Shown piece by piece: positions 36,596 to 44,788 of a stretch of DNA of 64,000 bases (within the stretch, counting starts at the first letter, position 1; each line of letters begins with the position of its first letter). Position numbers and translations under genes: made by a program. Source of the stretch: Polyangiaceae bacterium (lineage in GTDB: Bacteria > Myxococcota_A > Polyangia > Polyangiales > Polyangiaceae); contig JADLEQ010000011.1 in assembly GCA_020846005.1 (NCBI GenBank), positions 1-64,000 of the forward strand, read 5' to 3'. The notes under the pieces were generated by a model, which did not search any database, was not told the origin of the DNA, and was given only the letters and a program-made list of their open reading frames with translations.

Positions 36596-37191
36596 GTGAG
36601 CCCCGCGAGCGCGAACGACACCGCGACCCCGACCCCAAAGAAGGCCGCGGTCGCGAGCAGGCTCCCCGGCTGCAGCCGGCTCACGCCGCACAGCCCGTGG
36701 CCGGAGGTGCACCCGCCGGCCATGCGGGTCCCGAAGCCGACCAGCGCCCCCCCCCCGACGAGGAGCGCCGCCTGGCCTGGCCCGCTGCCCCCCGCGAGCG
36801 CCTCGAGCTCGGAGCTCCTGAGGAGCGTCGTCACGGAGAACGTGCCGCTCAGCGTGGCGCCCAGCAGCCCCCCCACGCCGAGGCCGCCGAGGAACAGCAG
36901 GTGCGTCGAGACCGGCTGCGGGGGCCGGATACCTTCCTGGGGAACGGGTAGGGACGCGGGCGGCGCCGGGACGCCCACGCCCGCCTCGGCCTGGGTCGCC
37001 GCGAGGAGCGCCTCGCGCAGCTCCTCCGGCGAGAGCGCCTCGACCGGCTCGGCGCGTCCCCAGCGGACCCGGTCGACCACCGCGGAGAACCGGCTAGACA
37101 CGCTCATCATCCGGTGGACGGTGAGCCAGTGCAGGAGCATCACGCCCGCGAGCGCCAACCCGCCGGCCCAGAACGGCCAGCGCTCGGTCAC
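36592..37191 (-). CDS. YeeE/YedE-type sulfur transporter half
   Basis: Membrane protein of 199 residues. It starts with a helix (WPFWAGGLALAGVMLLHWL), has a soluble linker of about 60 residues rich in Glu, Ala and Pro, then the YeeE/YedE half: FLGGLGVGGLLGATLSGTFS, GFGTRMAGGCTSGHGLCGVS and a last helix. The CTSGHGLCG motif is the hallmark of this transporter family. GTG 37191 overlaps the stop of the small cysteine protein by 4 nt (GTGA), and its own stop overlaps the next gene. It would form one transporter with the downstream half. Confidence 0.87.
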   Translation of the reverse strand: MTERWPFWAGGLALAGVMLLHWLTVHRMMSVSSRFSAVVDRVRWGRAEPVEALSPEELREALLAATQAEAGVGVPAPPASLPVPQEGIRPPQPVSTHLLFLGGLGVGGLLGATLSGTFSVTTLLRSSELEALAGGSGPGQAALLVGGGALVGFGTRMAGGCTSGHGLCGVSRLQPGSLLATAAFFGVGVAVSFALAGLT

Positions 37192-37418
37192 GTCCGCGCT
37201 CCCGGCTTGCGTAGCAGCGAGCCGTTCGGGAGGAGGTTCGGCGCCACCGGCCTGCCGCGCGCGGACGCCTCGAAGCGCGCGCACCGGGTGAAGTCGGCGC
37301 GGCAGTAGTTGGTCTTCCAGACCTCCAGGGAGGCTGCGAGGCTGAACCACTCGAACATCGGGCAAGCCCCGAGGTGGGGGCACGAGGAGCCGGAGCGTTC
37401 GTCTGCTAGGGGCGGCAT
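37188..37418 (-). CDS. Small four-cysteine protein heading the sulfur-transport operon
   Basis: Protein of 76 residues with Cys13-x5-Cys19-x19-Cys39-x6-Cys46 (CPHLGAC, then NYC and TRC) and a Pro/Asn-rich tail (GRPVAPNLLPNGSLL). It has no signal peptide, so the four cysteines may hold a cytosolic Fe-S cluster or zinc. I recall similar short proteins in other deltaproteobacterial-type genomes, but cannot name a family. The start ATG 37418 is the only one upstream of the cysteines in the right range; no Shine-Dalgarno is seen. Its stop overlaps the YeeE half, so the two are co-translated and may work together in sulfur handling. Confidence 0.75.
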   Translation of the reverse strand: MPPLADERSGSSCPHLGACPMFEWFSLAASLEVWKTNYCRADFTRCARFEASARGRPVAPNLLPNGSLLRKPGART

Positions 37419-37471
37419 CGGCGAGCGGGGGCGGGGGGGGCGCCGCGGGGAGGCCGGGCGCCGCGCGCTGG

Positions 37472-37500
37472 ATTGTAGAGCCTCCGCTTGGTGCTGGCAT
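37472..37500 (-). promoter_or_regulatory. Promoter of the sulfur-transport operon
   Basis: ATGCCA (37495-37500), 17-bp spacer, TACAAT (37472-37477) on the minus strand. Its -35 occupies the same bases as the -35 of the divergent esterase promoter. Confidence 0.48.
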
Positions 37501-37522
37501 CCGTCCGAGGCGCCCGTATACT
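37494..37522 (+). promoter_or_regulatory. Promoter of the 37567 esterase gene
   Basis: CTGGCA (37494-37499), 17-bp spacer, TATACT (37517-37522). A leader of about 38 nt follows, carrying GAGAGG before ATG 37567. Confidence 0.58.
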
Positions 37523-37566
37523 GACTCACGGCCGGCGGGCCGGCCCAGCTATCGAGAGGCTCCCCC

Positions 37567-38868
37567 ATGTCAAGACGCTTCAGGTTCGGTTCGGTGGCCC
37601 TGGCGGCGTTCGCCGTCGCCTGCGGTGGAGACTCGATCGGGGACGCGGCGCCGCGTGGCGACGCGGGCGGCGACGGCCCGGCGAGCGACGGCGCGGCAGC
37701 CGACGGCGCCGCCCACGACTCGGGGGCCGGCGGAGCCGCGGGCTCGGGAGGCACCGCCGCGACGGGGGGTGCGGGCGCTACGGGCGGTGGCAGCGCGGGC
37801 GGGACCGGGGGCGCGAGCACCGGCGGCGGTGGGACGGGCGGCGCCGCGTCTGGAGGCGCGAGCGGCGCCGACTCCGGCGCCGACGCGGCGCCGGGTGGCG
37901 CCGGCGGCGCGAGCGGCGGGACCGGGCCGGTGGACGACGCCGGGCGCCCGCTCGTCGGGCGCTGCGGCGACCCGGTGCCCCCCGGAGCCCCTGCTCCCCC
38001 TCCCCCTCCGACCTATACCCGGGGCACGTGCCCGACGCTCGTCGGCGGCGCCAATCAGATCGCGACCCAGGGGGGGACGCGAGACTTCTTGCTCACCCTC
38101 CCCGCCGATCCGCAGCCGGGCGAGCAGTTCCCCGTGGTGTTTCTGTGGCACTGGCTCGGCGGCAGCGCCAACAGCTTCCTCACCAAGGGTGAGGTGCAAG
38201 CCGCGGCGGATCAGCAGCGGTTCATCGCGGTGATCCCCGAGGCGAAGGACGACCCGCTGAACCTCTTCAAGTGGCCGTACTCGATCGTCGACCCGGAGCC
38301 CCGCGTGCAAGAGGAGCTCGCGTTCTTCGACGACATGTTCGCGTGCCTCGCCGAGCAGCAACCGCTCGATCTCCAGTGCGTCTCGACGGGCGGCGTGAGC
38401 GCGGGGGCGCTCTGGACGGACCAGCTCGCCGGGCACCGCGGCCAGTACTTCTCCAGCATCCTGTCGCTCTCGGGAGGGACGGGCGGCCTCATCAAGCCGT
38501 GGACCCCGCCGGTCCACAAGATGCCTGCGTTCGTCCTCTGGGGCGGGCCGACCGATCAGTGCGTGACGATCCAGTTCGAGCTGACCTCGAAGGAGCTCGA
38601 ACAGAGGCTCACCGAGGGCGACCACTTCTTCGTCGAGTGCGTCCACAACTGCGCCCACGCGGAGCCGCCCTTCGATCCGCCCGCGGGGAAGTCGAAATAC
38701 GCGGGGATGTGGCAGTTCTTCCTCGACCACCCCTACTGGCTCGCGGACGGCGCCTCCCCGTGGTTGGTCGACGGCGTCCCGGACGGGACGCCCGAGTGGT
38801 GCGGGATCGGCCCGGGGAGCTCCATCCCCCGGACGGGCGACTGCCCGCCGCCGGCCTGCCCCTTCTGA
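37567..38868 (+). CDS. PHB-depolymerase-like esterase lipoprotein with Gly/Ala linker
   Basis: Secreted alpha/beta hydrolase of 433 residues. After a signal peptide with lipobox FAVAC come about 110 residues of Gly/Ala/Ser/Thr/Asp linker, then a catalytic domain similar to polyhydroxybutyrate depolymerase or feruloyl-esterase-like enzymes: FPVVFLWHWLGGSANSF, FIAVIPEAKDD, the nucleophile elbow GVSAGALW and a late VHNCAHAEPP histidine region. Several cysteines in the catalytic part may pair. It probably attacks polyester or ester-linked polymers outside the cell; the true substrate is open. It is followed by a repeat lipoprotein on the same strand. Confidence 0.83.
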   Translation: MSRRFRFGSVALAAFAVACGGDSIGDAAPRGDAGGDGPASDGAAADGAAHDSGAGGAAGSGGTAATGGAGATGGGSAGGTGGASTGGGGTGGAASGGASGADSGADAAPGGAGGASGGTGPVDDAGRPLVGRCGDPVPPGAPAPPPPPTYTRGTCPTLVGGANQIATQGGTRDFLLTLPADPQPGEQFPVVFLWHWLGGSANSFLTKGEVQAAADQQRFIAVIPEAKDDPLNLFKWPYSIVDPEPRVQEELAFFDDMFACLAEQQPLDLQCVSTGGVSAGALWTDQLAGHRGQYFSSILSLSGGTGGLIKPWTPPVHKMPAFVLWGGPTDQCVTIQFELTSKELEQRLTEGDHFFVECVHNCAHAEPPFDPPAGKSKYAGMWQFFLDHPYWLADGASPWLVDGVPDGTPEWCGIGPGSSIPRTGDCPPPACPF

Positions 38869-38921
38869 GGCCGCCGCTCGCCCCGAAGGAGCGACGCCGC
38901 GTGTGAGACGCGAGCCCGTGC

Positions 38922-38927
38922 TAGGGT
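38922..38927 (+). promoter_or_regulatory. Probable -10 box of the 38935 lipoprotein gene
   Basis: TAGGGT ends 7 nt before ATG 38935, the leaderless spacing seen elsewhere. No good -35 is present. Confidence 0.33.
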
Positions 38928-38934
38928 GCCACCC

Positions 38935-39894
38935 ATGAAGCTGATGCGGGGTGTCTGGGCGATCGTCGTCGTGGGTGGCGTCGCCGCGGCGTGCTCCACG
39001 GAGTCGGAGAGCGGCTCGTCCGGCGGGACGGGCGGTGCGGGCAACGCGAGCAGCGGCGGGAGCGGCGGCGCCGACGCGTCGACCGGCGGCAGCGCGGGCT
39101 CCGCGACCGGCGGCAGCGCGGGCTCGGCGACCGGCGGCAGCGCGGGCTCCGCGACCGGCGGCAGCGCCGGCTCCGCGACCGGCGGCAGCGCGGGCTCCGC
39201 GACGGGCGGCAGCGCAGGCACCGCGTCCGGCGGCAGCGCGGGCCCCGCGAGCGGCGGCAGCGCAGGCACCGCGTCCGGCGGCAGCGCGGGCTCCGCGACC
39301 GGCGGCAGCGCAGGCACCGCGTCCGGCGGGTCCTCCGGGGCGCCCTCGGACGCAGGGACCGACGGCAACATCCAGTTCCCGCTGAGCTGCGCGTCGTTCA
39401 CGCCGTGCGGCGGCTCGCTCGTAGGCACGTGGAACTACGCGGGCGTGTGCATCCCGCGAGACGACGCCTTCCGCCGCATCCTCGACGCGTGCCCCGCCGC
39501 GACGATCGACCAATCCGGCGGCACCGTGACGGGCAGCCTCACCGCGACGACCAGCAACGTGCTCATCAACGCGACGATCACGCTCGCTGCCACGGTAGGG
39601 GTCCCGGTGCAGTGCTCCCTCGGCCAGTGCGCGCAGCTCCAGACGGCCCTCGCTCCGCACTTCGACTCGGCGACCTGCGCGGCGACGTCCGGCGGAGGGT
39701 GCAGCTGCTCGGTGGCGCTCAGCTACCCGCACGTCGCGGCGGACGGCTACACCGCGGCCGGCGACACCGTCACGACGTCGGGCGGGCGCACGTTCGACTA
39801 CTGCCAGCAGGGCAACGAGCTGGTCTACCGAGAGACGACGCTCGTCGACGGCAGCCCCGCCTCGGCAGCCATCTTCGAGCTCACGCGCAACTGA
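38935..39894 (+). CDS. Repeat-containing lipoprotein with cysteine domain
   Basis: Protein of 319 residues. It has a signal peptide with lipobox VAAAC, then a Gly/Ser/Ala/Thr stalk made of eleven eight-residue units (GGSAGSAT and variants), then a domain of about 180 residues with eight or more cysteines (CASFTPCGGSLVGTW, CIPRDDAF, CSLGQCAQL, CSCSVALSY). The GTW-...-C and strand pattern suggests a lipocalin- or META-like small barrel with disulfides, as in other myxobacterial surface lipoproteins, but no family is named. The stalk would hold the domain away from the membrane. Confidence 0.75.
   Translation: MKLMRGVWAIVVVGGVAAACSTESESGSSGGTGGAGNASSGGSGGADASTGGSAGSATGGSAGSATGGSAGSATGGSAGSATGGSAGSATGGSAGTASGGSAGPASGGSAGTASGGSAGSATGGSAGTASGGSSGAPSDAGTDGNIQFPLSCASFTPCGGSLVGTWNYAGVCIPRDDAFRRILDACPAATIDQSGGTVTGSLTATTSNVLINATITLAATVGVPVQCSLGQCAQLQTALAPHFDSATCAATSGGGCSCSVALSYPHVAADGYTAAGDTVTTSGGRTFDYCQQGNELVYRETTLVDGSPASAAIFELTRN
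39085..39348 (+). repeat. 24-bp coding tandem repeat, eleven units
   Basis: Eleven 24-bp units encode GGSAGSAT-type octapeptides. The first five are the same peptide; later ones alternate TAS, PAS and SAT endings, and the last is GGSSGAPS. The exact frame-preserving period suggests expansion by slippage or recombination. Confidence 0.92.
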
Positions 39895-39933
39895 GCGTGC
39901 TCGCGCGCCGCGGCGCAACCCGACCACGAGCGC

Positions 39934-40941
39934 TCAGCCCACCCCGACGAGCAGCGCGCCCAGGGCCTTCGCGTCGAGGACCGCGAAGTTCCGCACGCAG
40001 TTGTTGAAGACCGCGTGCACCTCTGCGGCCTGCGCCGCGAGCGCCCGCACCCGCGGCACCCACTCGCGGAGCTCGGCGCCCGAGTAGAGCCAGTCGAAGC
40101 GCTCGTGGACGGTCGCGCCGCGGCGCGACCACCCCGCCACGTTGTGCCCGTGAAACCTCACCACGGCGAGGCGATCGGTGGTCGCCGCGACGATGGGCGG
40201 GACGCCTCCGCCCGGCACGTCGGGCTCGTCGACGACGACGTACGACAGCCCGCGGCGCCGGAGCACGTCGAGGACGCGCTCGCGGCGCTCGGGCGCCAGC
40301 CACGACCGATGGCGGAACTCCACCGCGAGCGGGATCCCGGCCCACCGCTCCGCGGTCGCCTCGAGCCGGCGAACGCCGCCGCGCGTCGCGCCGACCCACG
40401 GCGGATACTGGAGCATCACGCACCCGAGGCGCCCAGCACGGTGGAGGACCTCGACCATCGCCCGGAACCGCTCCTCGATCGCGCTCGCGACGCCCGGCGG
40501 CAGCGCGTCGGCGCGGACGCGACCACGCTCGGGGCTCGGGCCCAGGCGCGCGCGCAGGTCCGCGGGCAACCGCGCGACCTCGACGGGGTGGCCCGTCAGG
40601 ACCGGGTGCGCCTTCACGTCGAACGTGAACGCGGCGGGCGTCCACTCGACCCAGCGCTCGGCCACGCTCGGCGCGACGAGCGTGTAGTAGGTCGCGTCGA
40701 CCTCGACCAGGGGGAAGTGCGCCGCGTAGTGGCGCAGGCGCGCCTCGGCCGTAGAAGCCCCCCGGGGGTAGAACGCGTGGCTCGCGAGCAGCGTGCGGTC
40801 CGTCCACCCCGCCGTCCCGAGGCGCACGCGACCCACCGCTGCTGGGAGGGGCGCCCGGGCCGCGAGCGCCTCCACCTCGTGGAGCCGCGCCGCCGACATC
40901 CCGGCGAGGCTGCCCGCCTCCGCGACGTCCGGGCGCGTCAC
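39934..40941 (-). CDS. DUF72 family protein (second of a tandem pair)
   Basis: Protein of 335 residues with the DUF72 pattern, a TIM-barrel-like family of unknown activity. It has VRLGTAGWTDRTLL, FYPRGASTAEARLRHYAAHF, VEVDATYYTLVAPSVAERWV, FTFDVKAHPVLTGH and PLAVEFRHRSWL. Its GTG start overlaps the stop of the upstream DUF72 gene by 4 nt. The two copies are clearly diverged, so they are old paralogues, not a recent duplication. Conserved Glu/Asp/Tyr residues hint at an enzyme acting on a phosphate or nucleic-acid substrate, but this is not established. Confidence 0.87.
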   Translation of the reverse strand: MTRPDVAEAGSLAGMSAARLHEVEALAARAPLPAAVGRVRLGTAGWTDRTLLASHAFYPRGASTAEARLRHYAAHFPLVEVDATYYTLVAPSVAERWVEWTPAAFTFDVKAHPVLTGHPVEVARLPADLRARLGPSPERGRVRADALPPGVASAIEERFRAMVEVLHRAGRLGCVMLQYPPWVGATRGGVRRLEATAERWAGIPLAVEFRHRSWLAPERRERVLDVLRRRGLSYVVVDEPDVPGGGVPPIVAATTDRLAVVRFHGHNVAGWSRRGATVHERFDWLYSGAELREWVPRVRALAAQAAEVHAVFNNCVRNFAVLDAKALGALLVGVG

Positions 40942-41960
40942 CCCGTCCCCCCCTCGTCGCCGCACGTCGGCGAGCCGACCTCGGCGAGCCGCTCGGCGAG
41001 GGCGAGCACGGTGAGCGGCGCGGAGCCGTCGACCTTGTTGTTCACGAGGACGAACAACGTCCGCCGGTCCCGGGCGCAGGCAGCGGCGAGGCGTACGATG
41101 GCGTCACGCAGCGCGGGCTGTGGCTCGACGATGCGGTCGAAGGGCGCGAACCGCTCGCGCTGCTCCGCGTAGCGCACGCCGGGCGGCAGGAGGAGCCTCG
41201 CCACCACGTGGGGCGCGGTGAGGATCCCCGGCACTTCGAGCTGCTCGCCGAGCGGCGGCATCCGCTCCCAGGAGGACACCACGTGCGCGACCCGGTGCCT
41301 CGCGAGCACCTCGAGGTACGCCGGAGTCAGGAGCTCCCGGTTCCGCAGCTCGACGGCGAGGGGGAGCTCGCCGGCGACCTCGGCGAGGAACGAGTCCAGG
41401 CGCTCGGCGAACGCCGCGGGCGCCGGGAGCTCCCGGCGCCGGAGCGGCGCGAGCTCGAGGACGATCGCCCCGACGTGGCTCGGCACCTCGGCGCGCATCG
41501 GCTCGATCACCGCCTCGCGGCAGAGCCGCGCGTCGAGGAACCGCGGGTTGGGCGCCCGCGTGCGCGCGTCCACCGCCGCGGTGATCTCGCTCCACGCCTT
41601 CCACACGCACGGGAACCGGGGCGGGAGCTGGGCGCCGAGCGCGGCGAGCGTGCCGCGATCGAGCGGCCGGTAGTAGGAGCGATCGACGCCCACCGTGCGG
41701 AACAGCGGGTGCTCGACATAGTGGCGGAGCCCCTCACGCACGAGCTCGCGCTCGCTGACGCCCGCCGGATAGACCGTCCCGCCCCATCCGGGGAAGGTCC
41801 ACGACGAGGTCCCGAGCCGAACATGGCCGGGCACCCGGCGCGCGAGCTCGCCGAGGCGCTGCCGCGCTCGTTCCCACTCGGGCGCGTCGGGGGCCCGCGG
41901 CGCCGGCGCGAACAGCTCGAGCTGCCCCGTCGCCGCCCGCGGGCGCGCGCGGCGCGCCAC
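40938..41960 (-). CDS. DUF72 family protein (first of a tandem pair)
   Basis: Protein of 340 residues with VRLGTSSWTFPGWGGTVYP, LRHYVEHPLFRTVGVDRSYY, FPCVWKAWSEITA, PLAVELRNRELL and FVLVNNKVDGSAP, all DUF72 features. It has an extra Arg/Ala-rich N-terminal arm. The start was set at GTG 41960, just after the phosphotransferase stop (4 nt apart), with GGGGAG upstream. It forms an overlapping pair with the next DUF72 gene. Together with the kinase-like gene upstream this is a three-gene operon of unknown purpose. Confidence 0.87.
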   Translation of the reverse strand: MARRARPRAATGQLELFAPAPRAPDAPEWERARQRLGELARRVPGHVRLGTSSWTFPGWGGTVYPAGVSERELVREGLRHYVEHPLFRTVGVDRSYYRPLDRGTLAALGAQLPPRFPCVWKAWSEITAAVDARTRAPNPRFLDARLCREAVIEPMRAEVPSHVGAIVLELAPLRRRELPAPAAFAERLDSFLAEVAGELPLAVELRNRELLTPAYLEVLARHRVAHVVSSWERMPPLGEQLEVPGILTAPHVVARLLLPPGVRYAEQRERFAPFDRIVEPQPALRDAIVRLAAACARDRRTLFVLVNNKVDGSAPLTVLALAERLAEVGSPTCGDEGGTG

Positions 41961-41964
41961 GCGC

Positions 41965-43038
41965 TCAGAGCTCCCCGCGACCGATCGCGTCCACCGCCGC
42001 GTTGCCGAGGACACCCACGCCGAAGATGAGCGGCGCGAAGCGTTCGTCCTTCGTGAGACCCTGCCGGTCCCGGTAGTAGATTTGCTGGAGGACGACCGCG
42101 GTCTTGAAGAGGCCGAACACGTAGTAGTAGACGGCGTTCGAGACGTCGCGCTGCGACCGCTCCCCGTAGCGCGCAGCGAGCTCCCGCCGCGTCAGGCTCC
42201 CCGGCAGGGCCGTCGGCCCCCAGAGCAGGGCCTGCCTCGACTCGTCGTCCGTCGCCTCCACCCAGTAGGAGAGCGTCGTGCCGAGGTCCATGAGCGGGTC
42301 TCCGAGAGTGCTCATCTCCCAGTCGAGGACACCGACGATGCGCGTGGGATCGTCCGGATCGAGCACGACGTTGTCGAGCTTGAAGTCGTTGTGCACCAGC
42401 GCGGCGCCGCTCTCGCCGGGGAGGTGGGCGGCGAGCCAGCGCGCCGCCTCCTCGACGCTCTCGATGGGATCGGTCTTCGAGCCCTCCCAGCGCTTCGTCC
42501 ACCCCGTCACCTGGCGCTCGACATAGCCCACCGGCTTGCCGAGGTCGGCGAGCCCGGCCGCCGCGTAGTCGACCGCGTGCAGCTCCGCGAGGCCGTCGAC
42601 CAGCGCCTCGTGGATGGCGCGGATCCGAGCCGGGGAGGTGTCGAAGCCCGCGGGCGGGTGCTTGCGGAGGATGATCCCGTGCAGGCGCCGCATCAGGTAG
42701 AACGGCGCGCCCATCACGCCCTCGTCCTCGCAGTGGACGAGCGGTCGCGGGGCCTTCGGGTACACCGCCGAGAGGCGAGAGAGGATCCGGTACTCGCGCC
42801 CCATGTCGTGCGCGGTCTTCACGCGGCTGCCGAAGGGCGGGCGTCGAAGCACGTACTCGCGCGCCCCGGCCCGGACGAGATACGTGAGGTTCGAGTGACC
42901 GCTGGGGAACTGCTCCACCGTGAGGTCGGCGGCATCGGCGAGCTCGGGGAGCGCCCCGCGCAGGTACCCGGCGAGCCGCCCCACGTCGAGCTCCTCGCCC
43001 GATCGCACCGCGCGCGGCCGGTCGGCGAGATCCGTCAA
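41965..43038 (-). CDS. Aminoglycoside-phosphotransferase-like kinase (APH/ACAD10 type)
   Basis: Small-molecule kinase fold of 357 residues. It has [36 protein letters not shown], the catalytic loop [13 protein letters not shown] and metal-binding [18 protein letters not shown]. This is the APH family branch related to the kinase half of ACAD10/ACAD11, which acts on 4-hydroxy acids in mammals. The start is TTG 43038, with AGGAG 8 nt upstream; upstream ATGs are out of frame. It leads the operon with two DUF72 genes. No acyl-CoA dehydrogenase is adjacent, so the substrate is only guessed. Confidence 0.88.
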   Translation of the reverse strand: MTDLADRPRAVRSGEELDVGRLAGYLRGALPELADAADLTVEQFPSGHSNLTYLVRAGAREYVLRRPPFGSRVKTAHDMGREYRILSRLSAVYPKAPRPLVHCEDEGVMGAPFYLMRRLHGIILRKHPPAGFDTSPARIRAIHEALVDGLAELHAVDYAAAGLADLGKPVGYVERQVTGWTKRWEGSKTDPIESVEEAARWLAAHLPGESGAALVHNDFKLDNVVLDPDDPTRIVGVLDWEMSTLGDPLMDLGTTLSYWVEATDDESRQALLWGPTALPGSLTRRELAARYGERSQRDVSNAVYYYVFGLFKTAVVLQQIYYRDRQGLTKDERFAPLIFGVGVLGNAAVDAIGRGEL

Positions 43039-43123
43039 GCCGGCACTCCTCGGCGCGACGCGCTCATGAGGCGGAGGATCGCCGGAGCCCCCCGGCGCGT
43101 CAACGCGCCTTGGCCCCGGCACC

Positions 43124-43840
43124 TCAGCGATAGGTGCGCAGCGGCCCCGGGGGCAGGTGCTCGACGGCGTTGAACCGAGACAGGCTGGTGCGGCTCCCCG
43201 ACCAGAAGAGCTCGACCACGCCCGAGTTGTGGAGGGTCCACCCGAGCTCGAGCCGGGTCGGCGGGGAGGCCTCGAGGACTTGGCCGACGAAGGCGCCGAT
43301 GGCGCCGCCCGAGCTCACCGCGACGACGTTCGCGCCGCGGCCGCCACCGACGAGCCGCGCCCGGGCGCGCGCGATCCGCGCCTCGAACTCCGCCCAGCTC
43401 TCCATCTCCAGCTCCGCGCCCGCGCCCTCGATCCAGGCGCGGAGCAGGTACTGCAGCGCGCGGTCGAAGGCGCGCGCGAGCACCGCTCTCTCGACCGCGC
43501 CCGCGAGCTCCCCCGCGAGCCCGGCGACGACCGGATCCGACGCCGCCAGCGACGGCAGGAGGTGGGTGAACAGCTCGTCGCTCCGATACTCGTCCAGCTC
43601 CTCCATCACCTCGACCTCCGGAGCGGGGAGCCCGCGCCGGGAGAGCACGTCCCGGAGGATCTCGGCGGTGTGGAGCTGTCGCCGCCGCGGCCCGGCCACG
43701 ATCCGGTCGAGTCGAAGATCGAGCCCCGCCCAGTGCTCCCCGAGGCGCGCGGCCTGCTCCTCGCCGCGGGACGAGAGCCGATCGTAGTCTGCCTCGAGGA
43801 AGCTCGCCTGCCCGTGGCGCACCAGCCAGAGCGTGCTCAT
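43124..43840 (-). CDS. Histidine phosphatase family protein lacking the usual second His
   Basis: Phosphoglycerate-mutase-like protein of 238 residues. The phospho-acceptor LVRHGQAS (His9) is present, as are Arg/Gly residues in [14 protein letters not shown] and the acidic [12 protein letters not shown]. The second catalytic motif, normally SHGG, reads [10 protein letters not shown]: Ser177 replaces the histidine. Related TSGG/SSGG subfamilies exist, so this may be a known variant with altered chemistry or a dead enzyme. ATG 43840 was preferred to a GTG 21 nt upstream. It is upstream of, and on the same strand as, the phosphotransferase (85-nt gap). Confidence 0.87.
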   Translation of the reverse strand: MSTLWLVRHGQASFLEADYDRLSSRGEEQAARLGEHWAGLDLRLDRIVAGPRRRQLHTAEILRDVLSRRGLPAPEVEVMEELDEYRSDELFTHLLPSLAASDPVVAGLAGELAGAVERAVLARAFDRALQYLLRAWIEGAGAELEMESWAEFEARIARARARLVGGGRGANVVAVSSGGAIGAFVGQVLEASPPTRLELGWTLHNSGVVELFWSGSRTSLSRFNAVEHLPPGPLRTYR

Positions 43841-43901
43841 CCCAGGCGGGCTCCCGTCCACCGTGCACCTGCAGCCGACGAGCGCGCCCGCCCGGGGACG
43901 C

Positions 43902-44627
43902 TCACCCGCTCGCGCTCACGTCATCGGCTGCGTCGGCCGCGTCGACCGAGACGTCCGTCGAGGCGTCGGCGGGGCTCCCCGAGGCGCCCGAGGCCGCGCC
44001 GGACCCGCCCGCGCCGGACGTACCGCCGCCGCCCGCCGCGCCGCTCGAGCCGCTGGCGCCCGCGGTGCCGGAGGTCCCGGACGCCCCGCCCGCGCCCGAG
44101 GCGCCACTGGCTCCGCCGGACCCGGCCGTGCCGCCCGCCCCGGAGGTCCCGCCCGTCCCACCGAAGCCGGAGGTGCCACCGAAGCCGGAGGTCCCACCGA
44201 AGCCGGAGGTCCCACCGAAGCCGGAGGTCCCGCCGACGCCACCCGTACCCTGGACGGGCATGCAGCCCGTCCCGGTGTCGACGCCGCAGTCACCCTCCGT
44301 CGTCGACAGACAGCAAGGCGTCCCGATGCCGGTGTTGGGACAGAAGGCGGCGTTGCAGGTCCCGGCGCCGCCCGTCCCGCCGAAGCCGCCCGTGGCGGAG
44401 GTGCCGCCGGTGCCGCCCGTCGCGGAGGTGCCGCCCGTCCCGCCGGAGCCGCCCGTGACGCCGCCGCCCGAGCCGCCCGACGTACCGCCGCCGAACCCGC
44501 CGGTGCCGCCGGTGGGGCCGTCGGTGGGGGCGAGGCCCTGGTTCTCGGGCTCCGCGCATGCGTACGCCACGGAGCCGGCCGCCATCGCGGCAAGAAGTGA
44601 AAGAGCGAACCTGGAACGAGCCGTCAT
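43902..44627 (-). CDS. Gly/Ser/Thr-rich lipoprotein with cysteine module
   Basis: Protein of 241 residues. A signal peptide leads to Cys24 (AYAC). Two Gly-rich low-complexity arms (GGTSATGG and GGTSGFGG units) flank a compact module of about 40 residues with seven cysteines (CNAAFCPNTGIGTPCC, then a CG and a late C). The end is Asp/Ala/Ser-rich. The cysteine module is of a kind common in Polyangia lipoproteins, probably disulfide-bonded. Function unknown; surface location is likely. An extended -10-like TGC-TACGGT stands about 20 nt upstream, without a -35. Confidence 0.75.
   Translation of the reverse strand: MTARSRFALSLLAAMAAGSVAYACAEPENQGLAPTDGPTGGTGGFGGGTSGGSGGGVTGGSGGTGGTSATGGTGGTSATGGFGGTGGAGTCNAAFCPNTGIGTPCCLSTTEGDCGVDTGTGCMPVQGTGGVGGTSGFGGTSGFGGTSGFGGTSGFGGTGGTSGAGGTAGSGGASGASGAGGASGTSGTAGASGSSGAAGGGGTSGAGGSGAASGASGSPADASTDVSVDAADAADDVSASG
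44158..44229 (-). repeat. 18-bp coding tandem repeat, four units
   Basis: Four 18-bp units encode GGTSGF on the minus strand inside the lipoprotein gene. They differ at one or two bases, so are likely recent. Confidence 0.9.
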
Positions 44628-44788
44628 CGGGGAGTGCCTCGCGCCGCACCGTAGCACAACCCAAATGCTGCGGAGGAGCCTCGGACGGTGCACGTGGCGC
44701 GTGCGAACGGCCCGGATCCGGCGCTTGCTGCGCTGCGTCGTCGGACCGCCTCCGCGCCGGACGCCTCCCAGCGGGCTGCAGCGCCCCC

